The notes: generated by a model from the letters alone, not told the origin. Positions 1-8,891 are shown, numbered from the stretch's first letter. The stretch: DNA of 17,228 nt from an uncultured Oceanospirillaceae bacterium (GCA_946221045.1 CAMIIY010000004.1:1-17228); one strand, 5' to 3'. Program-made: numbers and translations.

Positions 1-526
1 GTGTATAGATCGAACCCCCGTCTACAGGCCGGCTTTGCATCAGAACCACCGCATCCGCCAGGCTGTACATATCAATCCCGGGGAAGGTATCGGGTGGCTC
101 AAAGCTGTTGTCTCCGGGCAGACGACCCAGAGTGATATGCGGCTTAAAGCCAATTTCTTTATAGGCGATGCCTGCATCTTCCACCACCTGAACCATGCCC
201 AGATGCAAATTCAGCAGATCGTCGCTCAGCTCAGGCATACCTGCCACCAGCGCTAAACGCTGATTAACGCGGTAGTACTCTGTACCGTTGATATGAACCT
301 GAAATGAGCTGACCTGTGCGAGTCTTTCTCGCGTTTTTTGCTCAAGCAATGCTACCTGCTCAAGGGTAATATCCCCCAAAAAGCAAAGTGTCAGATGGTA
401 TCGGTCAGCATCAACCCAGCTGACTTCAGCATTTTGATCAAACTGACAAAGGGCATCTGCATGATCCGATAGCCAGCGAACAACGGCATCAGGCAGACGT
501 AGTGCAAAAAAAACCCTTAAATTCAT
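1..526 (-). CDS. thpR: RNA 2',3'-cyclic phosphodiesterase (2H family), cut by window edge
   Basis: The reading frame starts with ATG at 526 and stays open to the window edge, giving 175 residues without the C-terminal end. It carries both signature motifs of the 2H phosphoesterase superfamily: HLTL at residues 44-47, followed by CFLGD, and HITLGR at 130-135. The N-terminus (MNLRVFFAL) is typical of bacterial LigT/ThpR proteins of about 175-190 residues, so little is probably missing. Family members hydrolyse 2',3'-cyclic phosphate RNA ends and can join 2'-5' ends in vitro; the cellular role is unclear. The start is chosen from family fit; no good Shine-Dalgarno sequence precedes it. It lies downstream of the coiled-coil gene on the same strand, 132 bp away. 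Confidence 0.9.
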   Translation of the reverse strand, partial: MNLRVFFALRLPDAVVRWLSDHADALCQFDQNAEVSWVDADRYHLTLCFLGDITLEQVALLEQKTRERLAQVSSFQVHINGTEYYRVNQRLALVAGMPELSDDLLNLHLGMVQVVEDAGIAYKEIGFKPHITLGRLPGDNSFEPPDTFPGIDMYSLADAVVLMQSRPVDGGSIYT

Positions 527-658
527 TACGCAGGCAGCGCCCCTGAACTGATCTGAACCGACATTTTGCCTTCAGGGACGACCTGAAGCAAATCACAAAA
601 TGTCTTAGTCTGAGTTTGCTACGGGGCCCTGAAAAATAACCATAGCAAAAACAGTGAA

Positions 659-1564
659 TTAGCGGGATTCAATGGCCAGCTGCAGGGTATTCAGTTTTTG
701 TTTTACCTGCAGTAGTTCCTGATTCAGCTGTTGTCGGGTGGAATCAAATGCCCTGACTGACTGCTCATTCAGGCGCAAACGGCGTTCCAGTTCGGCAATG
801 GTGGCCTTGTCAGCCGCTTCAGGTTTACTGGCCAGCTGCTTCTGGCCGGATTTGAGTTGATCAATCTGCTCTTGCAACAGCTCAGTGGTTGCAGCGAGTT
901 GCGTTTCCAACCGGGCGACCAGCTGAGACAGTTCAGACTGTTTCGCCGCCATCTGTTTTTGCAGCTCGGTTTGTTGTTTTTTGAGTTCTGGCAGAGCCTT
1001 AAACTGATCCGAATAACCACCTACCTGAGTCTGCACACCCTGCAAGCTCTTTTCCTGTTTTGCCAACTGCTGAGTCAGTGTTTTTAACTGCGCTTCCTGA
1101 GCGGTCAGCGCTTTTTCATGCGCATCCAGCTTAGGGGCATTTTTTTGATGGGCCAGCGTCCAGAGCTTGGCAACCTCAGAATCATACAGTTTCGTTTTTT
1201 CAGCATGCGCCGCTTCCAGTTTTTGCAGGCGCTGTGTCAGGGTCTGGCCCGATGCTTCGGCCCCCTGTTCAGCAGACTTCAGCAGTTCACGCAGTTCTGT
1301 AATCTGCGCCTGCGCCTGCGCGAAGGTCACCTCGCGCTGCTGTTGCTGCTGATAAAGCCCGAATCCGACATACCCCAGGCCGGTCACAGAACCAACCAGA
1401 ATCACCAGTACCAGCGTTGTGAACCAACCGGGACCACTGCGGCTAACCGCATGATTTTGCGAAGTACGGGACTGGCCGTAGTCAGCGCGCGCACTGTAGT
1501 CATTCCGGTCCGTTTCTGCCGGTCCCAGGTCGGGCACATTCAGATTATCATCCTGTCGGTTCAT
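659..1564 (-). CDS. single-pass membrane protein with long coiled coil, function unknown
   Basis: This encodes about 301 residues if it starts at the ATG at 1564, which has GGAAG five bases upstream; an in-frame GTG at 1576 is the alternative. The first 45 residues are polar and likely cytoplasmic. One membrane segment follows (about residues 47-70, within WFTTLVLVILVGSVTGLGYV). The rest is almost entirely heptad-like, rich in Gln, Leu, Lys, Glu and Ala, predicting a long coiled coil outside the inner membrane. I recognise no catalytic motif. The layout (short cytoplasmic N-terminus, one TM, periplasmic coiled coil) recalls HemX-like or envelope scaffold proteins, but coiled coils give misleading similarity, so no function is assigned. 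It follows groEL on the same strand behind a terminator, so it probably has its own promoter or depends on readthrough. Confidence 0.85.
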   Translation of the reverse strand: MNRQDDNLNVPDLGPAETDRNDYSARADYGQSRTSQNHAVSRSGPGWFTTLVLVILVGSVTGLGYVGFGLYQQQQQREVTFAQAQAQITELRELLKSAEQGAEASGQTLTQRLQKLEAAHAEKTKLYDSEVAKLWTLAHQKNAPKLDAHEKALTAQEAQLKTLTQQLAKQEKSLQGVQTQVGGYSDQFKALPELKKQQTELQKQMAAKQSELSQLVARLETQLAATTELLQEQIDQLKSGQKQLASKPEAADKATIAELERRLRLNEQSVRAFDSTRQQLNQELLQVKQKLNTLQLAIESR

Positions 1565-1629
1565 CACTGCTTCCACATTCGCAAAAAATCAGCCAAACAC
1601 TATCAGTTTTAAGGGTTCGACAAAAGAGT

Positions 1630-1645
1630 CGGGCGAACCCGCCCG
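1630..1645. repeat. second small hairpin downstream of the groEL terminator
   Basis: A perfect 6-bp inverted repeat (CGGGCG at 1630-1635, CGCCCG at 1640-1645) with a four-base loop. On the minus strand it follows the groEL terminator T-run directly and is followed by ACTCTTTTG. It may act as a back-up terminator or protect the 3' end. No effect can be shown from sequence alone. Confidence 0.45.
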
Positions 1646-1650
1646 CGCAT

Positions 1651-1681
1651 AAAAAAACCCCGCCGAAGCGAGGTTTTTTTT
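1651..1681 (-). terminator. Rho-independent terminator after groEL
   Basis: On the minus strand a stem CCTCGC / GCGGGG (one T-G pair) closes a TTCG tetraloop and is followed by seven T. It begins 17 bases after the groEL stop. The plus-strand reading has eight T on the other side, so the element could work in both directions. Confidence 0.85.
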
Positions 1682-1697
1682 CAGGAACGGAGCAGGA

Positions 1698-3359
<1,662 letters not shown>

Positions 3360-3395
3360 TCAAATTCGTTTCACAATTCAGGGAAATGCTTCGGA

Positions 3396-3683
3396 TCAGC
3401 CTTCCAGTACAGCGTAGATCTCGCCTTCGCTCAGAATCAGCAGCTCTTCGCCGTCGATTTTAACGGTGTTTGCATAGCCACCAAACAGCACGGTATCACC
3501 CACGCTAACAGACATTGGCTTGAGCTCACCGTTATTCAGCAGACGGCCTTCGCCAACCGCGACAACTTTGCCCTGATTCGGTTTTTCCTGTGCGGAACCG
3601 GGCAGTACAATACCGCTGGCAGTGGTAGCTTCTTCCTCGTTACGACGGATAACAACACGGTCGTGAAGCGGACGAATTTTCAT
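3396..3683 (-). CDS. groES: co-chaperonin GroES (Hsp10)
   Basis: A 95-residue protein with the Cpn10 signature [14 protein letters not shown] at the N-terminus, a mobile loop with the Gly-Ile-Val-Leu contact motif (SGIVLPGSA, about residues 23-31) that docks on GroEL, and the C-terminal [17 protein letters not shown] strand. It forms the seven-membered lid of the GroEL folding chamber. AGGAG lies eight bases before the ATG. It is the first gene of the groES-groEL operon. Confidence 0.99.
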   Translation of the reverse strand: MKIRPLHDRVVIRRNEEEATTASGIVLPGSAQEKPNQGKVVAVGEGRLLNNGELKPMSVSVGDTVLFGGYANTVKIDGEELLILSEGEIYAVLEG

Positions 3684-3782
3684 CTGTTTTTTCTCCTGAT
3701 CTTCTGATCAAAAACAACATGTTTTATGTTTGAGGCAGGCGTGTTTAACCATCAAGTGACGGCTTAACTGCCCGTTGGCTAG

Positions 3783-3812
3783 CTAGATTGGGGCGTTAAA
3801 AAGCATTTCAAT
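3783..3812 (-). promoter_or_regulatory. sigma-32 (RpoH) heat-shock promoter of groESL
   Basis: On the minus strand TTGAA (plus positions 3807-3811) is followed by a 13-base spacer and CCCCAATCT (CCCC at 3790-3793). This matches the E. coli RpoH consensus (CTTGAA, 13-base spacing, CCCCATNT) in both elements and in spacing. It would give a leader of roughly 90 bases before groES. Confidence 0.85.
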
Positions 3813-3859
3813 GGCGCGGCAAAAAAAATTTTAATTATCCTTATCCCGTGCGTCTCATA

Positions 3860-4336
3860 TCAGTCCTTGCGTTCATATTCGCCCTCAATGACATCCCCCT
3901 GCCGGGAGCGGGAATGAGGTTGAACAGTATCAGTTTGAGCATCTGGCCGGGGTTGCGAATACTGCGAAGATGAAGACATCGCAACCACGGTAAAGCGTTT
4001 CATCAATTGAGCGGCCAGCCATTTACGGCTCTGCGGCAGCAAACAGGTAAAGCCAATCAGGTCCGTCACAAAACCAGGCGTGACTAACAAAGCACCGCCA
4101 ACGGCCAAAGCAATACCTTCAACCATCTCCTGACCCGGTATCTCACCTGCCTGTGCTCTCTGCTGGGCACGACTGAGCGTTGCCAGACTCTGGTAACGCA
4201 GCATATTCACGCCAATAAATGCTGACAACAACACCAACCCCACCGTATTCCAGGTACCGATCACCTGACCCACCTGAATCAGTAAGGTAATTTCGACAAT
4301 GGGCATGACGATAAACAGAAGAAATAGAAACCGCAT
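3860..4336 (-). CDS. fxsA: FxsA family inner-membrane protein
   Basis: A 158-residue protein with three or four hydrophobic segments in its first 100 residues (about 1-20, 27-46 and 70-99) and a polar, Gln/Ser-rich tail ending DVIEGEYERKD; the VIEGEY ending is typical of FxsA. The E. coli protein, when overproduced, relieves exclusion of phage T7 by the F plasmid; its normal function is unknown. GAGG precedes the ATG at 4336. The order fxsA-groES-groEL on one strand is shared with pseudomonads. The heat-shock promoter lies just after its stop codon, so fxsA is transcribed separately from groESL. Confidence 0.93.
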   Translation of the reverse strand: MRFLFLLFIVMPIVEITLLIQVGQVIGTWNTVGLVLLSAFIGVNMLRYQSLATLSRAQQRAQAGEIPGQEMVEGIALAVGGALLVTPGFVTDLIGFTCLLPQSRKWLAAQLMKRFTVVAMSSSSQYSQPRPDAQTDTVQPHSRSRQGDVIEGEYERKD

Positions 4337-4540
4337 TAAGACCTCAGCGTTGGCACAAGATAATCAGGCTCACATTAATAGATTGGCGCAACCCCCTTAA
4401 ATTCAACTGAGCAACCGCGCCGATCACATAAAACTGGCGACTCAGTGTACGTCAAAGCATCACTCTTCGCCCTCTTTTCGTGCTGGTTACCCTTGGCTTT
4501 GAGCACACCCCCAATCGGCCTATAAAAATACCGCACCGCA

Positions 4541-4564
4541 ACCAATACACAAAAAATAATTGGT
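4541..4564. repeat. inverted repeat ACCAAT-N12-ATTGGT
   Basis: Six-base arms at 4541-4546 and 4559-4564 separated by an A-rich 12-base spacer. A possible operator half-site pair in the control region of the SDR gene. Short enough to arise by chance. Confidence 0.35.
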
Positions 4565-4636
4565 ATTTCAGTGATTTAGCAGATGCAAAATAAAAACCTA
4601 TCTACAACTTTATACCCTGCTGTAAATCCATATTTT

Positions 4637-4652
4637 TTGAAGCATTGTTCAA
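4637..4652. repeat. inverted repeat TTGAA-N6-TTCAA
   Basis: Five-base arms around GCATTG, about 92 bases before the SDR start. It is a candidate regulator site, and the left arm is also a weak -35 candidate. No matching -10 was found. Confidence 0.3.
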
Positions 4653-4743
4653 GTTATGGACATTTTTGCGAAAGCAAGCTAAGTTGGTCGTCTGCACAAT
4701 GGCGCAATGCACAAAAAGACAATCGAAGTTAGGGTAATCCGCA

Positions 4744-5511
4744 ATGGAACTTAAAGATAAAGTAGTTGTTGTTACTGGCGGTGGTCGTGGCCTTGGTCGT
4801 GCCATGGCTCTGGACCTGGCAGCTAAAGGCGCAAAACTGGCGCTGGCTGACCTGAGTCAGGAAGATCTGGATGCAACCGCAGCGATGTGCGCTGAGAAAG
4901 GCGTAGAAGCACGCGGTTACATCTGCAACGTCGCTAATGAAGAAGACGTTGTTAAACTGTTTGACGATGTGGTTGCCGACTTCGGCGCCGTTCACGGTCT
5001 GGTGAACAATGCTGGTATTACCCGCGACGGCCTGTTCATGAAAGTCGACCGCGAGACAGGCAAGGTTGCCAAGAAAATGACCATGGATCAGTGGAATCTG
5101 GTCATGGACGTTAACCTGACAGGTACTTTCCTGTGTGCCCGTGAAGCTGTTGCTAAGATGATCGACCTGGGCATCCCTGGCTGCATCATCAACATCTCTT
5201 CTATCTCCCGTTCCGGTAACATGGGTCAGACCAACTACACTGCGACTAAAGCGGCTGTAGAAGCGATGGCTGTTACCTGGTCTAAAGAACTGTCCCGCTA
5301 CGGTATCCGTGCTGCATCCATTGCACCGGGTTATATCGGTACTGAGATGGTTATGAGCATGAAACCTGAAGCGCTGGAAAAAATCGCTGCAGGTATCCCG
5401 GCTAAACGTCTGGGCAAACCAGAAGAGATCGCATCTACCGTTGCCTTCATTCTGGAAAACGACTACATCTCCGGTCGTTGTTTCGAAGTAGACGGTGGCC
5501 TGCGTATCTAA
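4744..5511 (+). CDS. short-chain dehydrogenase/reductase, FabG-like
   Basis: A 255-residue classical SDR enzyme. It has the cofactor loop TGGGRGLG (11-18), NNAG (88-91), the active-site Asn in VNLTG (N124), the catalytic serine in ISSIS (about S152) and YTATK (Y165, K169), with APGYIGTEM after it. Asp36 at the end of the second beta strand usually favours NAD(H), while most FabG proteins prefer NADP(H), so a role other than essential fatty-acid synthesis is plausible. Substrate cannot be told from sequence; 3-oxoacyl or 3-hydroxyacyl reduction or oxidation is the nearest guess. Codon use is highly biased (GGT, CGT, CTG, AAC, ATC), like groEL, which suggests strong expression. AGGG lies nine bases before the ATG. 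Pseudomonads also have an SDR gene near fxsA-groESL. Confidence 0.92.
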   Translation: MELKDKVVVVTGGGRGLGRAMALDLAAKGAKLALADLSQEDLDATAAMCAEKGVEARGYICNVANEEDVVKLFDDVVADFGAVHGLVNNAGITRDGLFMKVDRETGKVAKKMTMDQWNLVMDVNLTGTFLCAREAVAKMIDLGIPGCIINISSISRSGNMGQTNYTATKAAVEAMAVTWSKELSRYGIRAASIAPGYIGTEMVMSMKPEALEKIAAGIPAKRLGKPEEIASTVAFILENDYISGRCFEVDGGLRI

Positions 5512-5528
5512 TCGCTGCCACCCTACGG

Positions 5529-5558
5529 AAAAAGCCACGGCCTCGCCGTGGCTTTTTT
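5529..5558 (+). terminator. strong Rho-independent terminator, usable from both sides
   Basis: A perfect 7-bp stem GCCACGG (5534-5540) / CCGTGGC (5546-5552), flanked by five A and six T. It ends the SDR transcript and, read on the minus strand with five T, the convergent transcript of the 70-residue gene. Confidence 0.93.
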
Positions 5559-5583
5559 GTTTATGTATTGCATCAGCAGCAGG

Positions 5584-5796
5584 TCATGATATGCAGTCAT
5601 ACAGAAATAGATCACGTACCAATGCTTGCTGGTTCGTGTTTTCATCCTCCAGCTCCTGACGTGTAACATCTCCCTGCTCCAGCAACCCATGCAGGCGCTG
5701 ATTACGCCACTCCATTACCACAACACCCGACTGCCGGTCGATAATGCGCAGATAGGGGTCTCTTCGTTCAAGCCAGGCATCAATCTGATAAGTCAT
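5584..5796 (-). CDS. 70-residue protein of unknown function, possibly iron-regulated
   Basis: A small soluble protein with no signal peptide, no membrane segment and a single cysteine near the C-terminus. It begins MTYQIDAWLERRDPYLRIID and has an alternating polar/hydrophobic N-terminal half (YLRIIDRQSGVVVMEW), suggesting a beta hairpin, and an acidic helical C-terminal half. I do not recognise a family. The case for a real gene is a good ribosome site (AGAGGG seven bases before ATG), a shared terminator just after the stop, ordinary codon use and the Fur-box-like sequence upstream. It is too different from Bfd or HemP to be called either. It sits 75 bp after the AmpG-type gene on the same strand. 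Confidence 0.75.
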   Translation of the reverse strand: MTYQIDAWLERRDPYLRIIDRQSGVVVMEWRNQRLHGLLEQGDVTRQELEDENTNQQALVRDLFLYDCIS

Positions 5797-5850
5797 TCTG
5801 CTTCCCTCTCAGGTCTCTTCAGAGCCAGAATAACCGATTTATATCTAAAT

Positions 5851-5872
5851 TAAAATACGAATCATTATCATT
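5851..5872 (-). promoter_or_regulatory. putative Fur box upstream of the 70-residue gene
   Basis: On the minus strand GATAATGAT (5861-5869) matches the left half of the Fur consensus exactly and TCGTATTTTA continues with partial agreement, about 13 of 19 positions. As a 7-1-7 site, TGATAAT-G-ATTCGTA has about 11 of 14 matches. AT-rich -10-like sequence (TATAAA) follows. The site begins at the stop codon of the AmpG-type gene and lies about 55-75 bases before the small gene's ATG. Confidence 0.55.
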
Positions 5873-7389
5873 TATTTAATTGACCGCTTTCCTGCCAGAA
5901 CAACAAGCAGTAAAACAGGCACCCCCAAGAGAGCAGTGATGATAAAGAACTGACTGTAGCCAAGGCTATCCACTATGCTGCCTGAATAGCCCGCCAGTAA
6001 TTTAGGCAGCAACGTCATGACAGAACTGAAGATGGCATACTGCATGGCTGAAAAAGAGACATTGGTCAGACCGGACAAAAATGCCACAAAGGCCGCCCCG
6101 GCCAAACCGGCACAAAGGTTATCCGCTGCAACAACGGTATACATCAACCAGAGCACCGGCTCCGCCGCCAGCCAGAGAAATAACAGGTTGGTCAACGCCG
6201 CCAGCAACGCTCCCAAGAAAAGTATGCGCAACACACCAAAACGCATAGACAGCACCCCGCCCAGAAAACCACCGGCAATCGCCATCACCACACCAAAAGT
6301 TTTAACCGCCAGGGCAATCTGTTCTTTACTGAAGCCAATATCGGCATAAAACACATTGGAAATGACGCCCAGAATAATGTCGGATATACGGTAGGTGCCC
6401 ACCAGCAACAGCAGTAAACAAGCTGTTTTTAACCCATAACGTGAAAAGAAGTCAGCGACTGGCGCTTTATAGGTTTCATCCAGCATCTGCTGTTGCACCA
6501 GCCCCAGCAGAATACAACTTTTGGCCACCAGCAATGCCACCGCTATTGCCAGAACCAGTCGGATAACCGCGAAAACAAATCCCAGTAAAGGATCAGCAGT
6601 GGACGCTTTCAGAGCCTGGAACAGCCCCCCGCTCAGATAAAAGCAGGCAGCAAAGGTGATGGCCGAGAGGGCAAATACCAGTAAAAAGCGCAAATATGTG
6701 CTGGCTGAATGGTGATAGGAGCGTTGCTGGCTGGTTTCAGGTTCGGCTATCACCAATGTTGTCAGTACGCCCAGCAACATAGTCATGGCCATCAGCCAAT
6801 AAGTTTTCTGCCAGGCCGAATAGACATACTGTTCCATCGTACTGCCAAAACCCGCTGCCAGATAAAGCGCCCCGGCGCCGGCGACCACCATCGCGATCCG
6901 GTAGCCCGCGATATAGGCCGATGAAAGCAAGCTCTGCAGACGCAGAGAAGCAGCCTCGATGCGGTAAGCATCAATAACAATATCCTGCGTGGCAGATGAG
7001 AAACCGAGTGCCACCGCGGCAATCGCCATTGTGATCAGTGAGCCGGCTTTAGGGTCGGTCATGGCCATAGCGATAATCGACAGCATAATGGCCAGCTGAG
7101 ACAGCAGCAACCAGCCACGACGGCGACCAAGCCAGCGAGTCAGCAAGGGCAAAGGCAACTGATCAACCAACGGCGCCCAGACAAACTTGAATGAATAACC
7201 CAGGGCCGCCCAACTGAAGAAGGTAATTGACGCCCGTTCCACCCCCGCTTCCAGCAGCCAGAGAGACAACGAGGAGAAAATCAGCAGAATGGGGATACCC
7301 GCCGAAAAGCCCAGAAAGAGCATGCCAAGCACACGAGGGTGGACCATTGCCTCAAGGGCTTCCCGCCAGCTCACCTGAGGCTGAGTCAT
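5872..7389 (-). CDS. ampG: AmpG family muropeptide permease (MFS)
   Basis: A 505-residue protein of the major facilitator superfamily with about 12-14 hydrophobic segments. AmpG hallmarks are seen in the first 100 residues: LGFSAGIPILLIF, then GYSFKFVWAPLVDQ and LGRRRGWLLLSQ (typical AmpG: LKFLWAPLLDR, GRRRGWLL). AmpG carries GlcNAc-anhydro-muropeptides from the periplasm into the cytoplasm for cell-wall recycling, which in many species also feeds beta-lactamase induction. AGGGA lies eight bases before the ATG. It follows yajQ by 33 bp on the same strand and is probably co-transcribed. Many gammaproteobacteria have two AmpG-like proteins, so this may be the paralogue rather than the main permease. 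Confidence 0.9.
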   Translation of the reverse strand: MTQPQVSWREALEAMVHPRVLGMLFLGFSAGIPILLIFSSLSLWLLEAGVERASITFFSWAALGYSFKFVWAPLVDQLPLPLLTRWLGRRRGWLLLSQLAIMLSIIAMAMTDPKAGSLITMAIAAVALGFSSATQDIVIDAYRIEAASLRLQSLLSSAYIAGYRIAMVVAGAGALYLAAGFGSTMEQYVYSAWQKTYWLMAMTMLLGVLTTLVIAEPETSQQRSYHHSASTYLRFLLVFALSAITFAACFYLSGGLFQALKASTADPLLGFVFAVIRLVLAIAVALLVAKSCILLGLVQQQMLDETYKAPVADFFSRYGLKTACLLLLLVGTYRISDIILGVISNVFYADIGFSKEQIALAVKTFGVVMAIAGGFLGGVLSMRFGVLRILFLGALLAALTNLLFLWLAAEPVLWLMYTVVAADNLCAGLAGAAFVAFLSGLTNVSFSAMQYAIFSSVMTLLPKLLAGYSGSIVDSLGYSQFFIITALLGVPVLLLVVLAGKRSIK

Positions 7390-7422
7390 CTGTTCATTCC
7401 CTGATGAATTTAAATAACCGTA

Positions 7423-7905
7423 TCAGTCACGGAAATTATTAAACTGCAGCGGCAGCTCCAGATCAGCTTCACGCAGCATCGCCATCACCTGCTGTAGATC
7501 GTCACGCTTTTTGCCTGTGACCCTCACCTGTTCGCCCTGAACCTGCGTCTGTACCTTGATTTTTGCATCTTTAATCAGCTTGGTGATTTTTTTACACAGC
7601 GGCTGATCCAGACCCTGTTTCATCACCACTTCCTGCCGGGCACGCATATTGGCTTTTTCCGGGTCTTTCACATCCAGACAACGGATATCAATTTTGCGGC
7701 TGGTGAGCTTGTTACGAAACACCTCCAGCATCTGCTGCAGCTGAAAATCCACTTCTGCGTACAACACCACGACGCCTTCATTTTGCTCAAAACGGGCATC
7801 AATACCCTTGAAGTCATACCGGTTCTGAATTTCGCGATTTGCCTGATCTACTGCATTGGACACTTCATGCATGTCCAGCTCAGAAACGATATCAAATGAA
7901 GGCAT
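7423..7905 (-). CDS. yajQ: YajQ family nucleotide-binding protein
   Basis: A 160-residue cytosolic protein that matches YajQ (DUF520) from end to end: MPSFDIVSELDMHEVSNAVDQ, then NRYDFKG at about 28-34, KQGLDQPLCKKITKLIKD in the middle and RVTGKKRDDLQQVMAMLR near the C-terminus. The fold is two RNP-like domains. Relatives in Xanthomonas and Pseudomonas bind cyclic di-GMP and act with a LysR-type regulator; nucleic-acid binding has also been described. GGAG lies eight bases before the ATG. It is divergent from panE, an arrangement also seen in E. coli. Confidence 0.97.
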   Translation of the reverse strand: MPSFDIVSELDMHEVSNAVDQANREIQNRYDFKGIDARFEQNEGVVVLYAEVDFQLQQMLEVFRNKLTSRKIDIRCLDVKDPEKANMRARQEVVMKQGLDQPLCKKITKLIKDAKIKVQTQVQGEQVRVTGKKRDDLQQVMAMLREADLELPLQFNNFRD

Positions 7906-7947
7906 TAGGTAATCTCCGATGTTTTTTGCCGATTCTAGCTGACCCGC

Positions 7948-7974
7948 AGCGCTATTTCACGTCACAATAGCGCT
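7948..7974. repeat. perfect 9-bp inverted repeat in the yajQ-panE gap
   Basis: Arms AGCGCTATT (7948-7956) and AATAGCGCT (7966-7974) around the nine bases TCACGTCAC. The right arm ends three bases before the panE ribosome site GAGGAG (7978-7983). As RNA it would form a leader hairpin beside that site; as DNA it could be an operator between the divergent genes. It has no T-run, so it is not a terminator. Confidence 0.75.
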
Positions 7975-7988
7975 TCTGAGGAGAGCAC

Positions 7989-8891
7989 ATGAATTCACAT
8001 TGGTACATATTGGGTGCTGGCGCAATGGGGTGTCAGTGGGCGGCAGCTCTGCTCCAGGGTGGGCACGCTGTGAGCCTGATACTGCGAAGTAAAGAGCGTA
8101 TCAGACAGCTCAAACAGCAAGGCGGCATTGTTCTGGAAACGGATGAGCAAACCACACTCTGGCCAGTCGAAGGCCTGCTGGCTGATGACTGCCCGGTCAT
8201 CGAGCACCTGCTGGTTACCACCAAAGCGTATGATAGCCATACTGCTGTTTACCCGCTTCAGCACCGCTTATTGCCTGATGCCCAGGTCATTCTGCTGCAA
8301 AACGGCATGGGCAGTCAGCAGGCGGTTCAGGCCGCTTTAACCACTCAGCCGGTCATGGCCGGCACAACCACCAATGGCGCCTGGCTGAGACAGCCGTTTC
8401 ATGTTGTGCAGGCCGGGCAAGGCCATACCGAGATAGGCCTGTTAAAACCAGACCGACACCCCGCACAGTTACTGCCCAATACCCCCATGTTATCAGTGCA
8501 GTGGAATGATGAGATTGAAACCGCCCTCTGGCGTAAATTAGCGATTAACTGCGCCATCAATCCCCTGACCGCAGTGAGTGACTGCCAAAATGGTAAACTG
8601 GTGGAGCTTCCCCGGCTATATGAACAGTTGCAGCAGGTATGCAAAGAGATAACCCGGGTACTGGAGCGCAGGGAATTAGATCTGTTTCCGGATGGGTTAT
8701 TAACGACCGCAGCAACGGTTGCACAGCAAACCGGTGATAACTACTCCTCCATGCTTCAGGATATTCGACAGGGACGGCGTAGCGAAATTGATTACATTAC
8801 CGGCTATCTGCTGCAGGAAGCAGTTCAACACCGGCTGGAGTTGCCATACAATCAGGCGCTCTATAAGGCGGTAAAAGGCCTTGAACACTAA
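7989..8891 (+). CDS. panE: 2-dehydropantoate 2-reductase
   Basis: A 300-residue enzyme that reduces ketopantoate to pantoate with NADPH in pantothenate/coenzyme A synthesis. It has the N-terminal Rossmann loop GAGAMG (9-14), LLQNGMG (102-108) and three conserved catalytic positions of the ApbA/PanE family: Lys79 in TTKAYD, Lys183 in WRKLAINCAINPLTAV and Glu266 in GRRSEIDYI. GAGGAG lies five bases before the ATG. It is the first gene of a rightward group with the cobalamin adenosyltransferase, 29 bp further on. Confidence 0.96.
   Translation: MNSHWYILGAGAMGCQWAAALLQGGHAVSLILRSKERIRQLKQQGGIVLETDEQTTLWPVEGLLADDCPVIEHLLVTTKAYDSHTAVYPLQHRLLPDAQVILLQNGMGSQQAVQAALTTQPVMAGTTTNGAWLRQPFHVVQAGQGHTEIGLLKPDRHPAQLLPNTPMLSVQWNDEIETALWRKLAINCAINPLTAVSDCQNGKLVELPRLYEQLQQVCKEITRVLERRELDLFPDGLLTTAATVAQQTGDNYSSMLQDIRQGRRSEIDYITGYLLQEAVQHRLELPYNQALYKAVKGLEH

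Larger units (their letters stand above)
4337..4743. other. 407-bp non-coding gap between divergent fxsA and the SDR gene
   Basis: No convincing gene or RNA fold. On the minus strand TTGACG (4450-4455) with a weak TTTATG 17 bases on is a possible fxsA promoter. The side facing the SDR gene is AT-rich and holds two inverted repeats, annotated separately, and a near-perfect tandem repeat (GCACAATG GCGCAATG, about 4694-4709). I could not identify a standard sigma-70 promoter for the plus-strand gene. Confidence 0.6.

Noticed and set aside
541..577. Inverted repeat CCCTGAA ... TTCAGGG near the thpR start
   Set aside because: The arms are seven bases with a loop of about 23 and no T-run. It is too weak to call a terminator or operator.
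1118..1612. 164-codon plus-strand frame opposite the coiled-coil gene
   Set aside because: Arises from the repetitive Gln/Leu/Ala codons of the coiled coil; product is Arg/Leu/Phe-rich without a family match.
4729..5538. 269-codon minus-strand frame opposite the SDR gene
   Set aside because: Again a shadow of biased codons; it even runs through the terminator region and has no recognisable domain.
5626..5853. 75-codon plus-strand frame opposite the 70-residue gene
   Set aside because: It has no ribosome site, begins right after the SDR terminator without a promoter, and crosses the Fur-like site. The minus frame has a better start and terminator.
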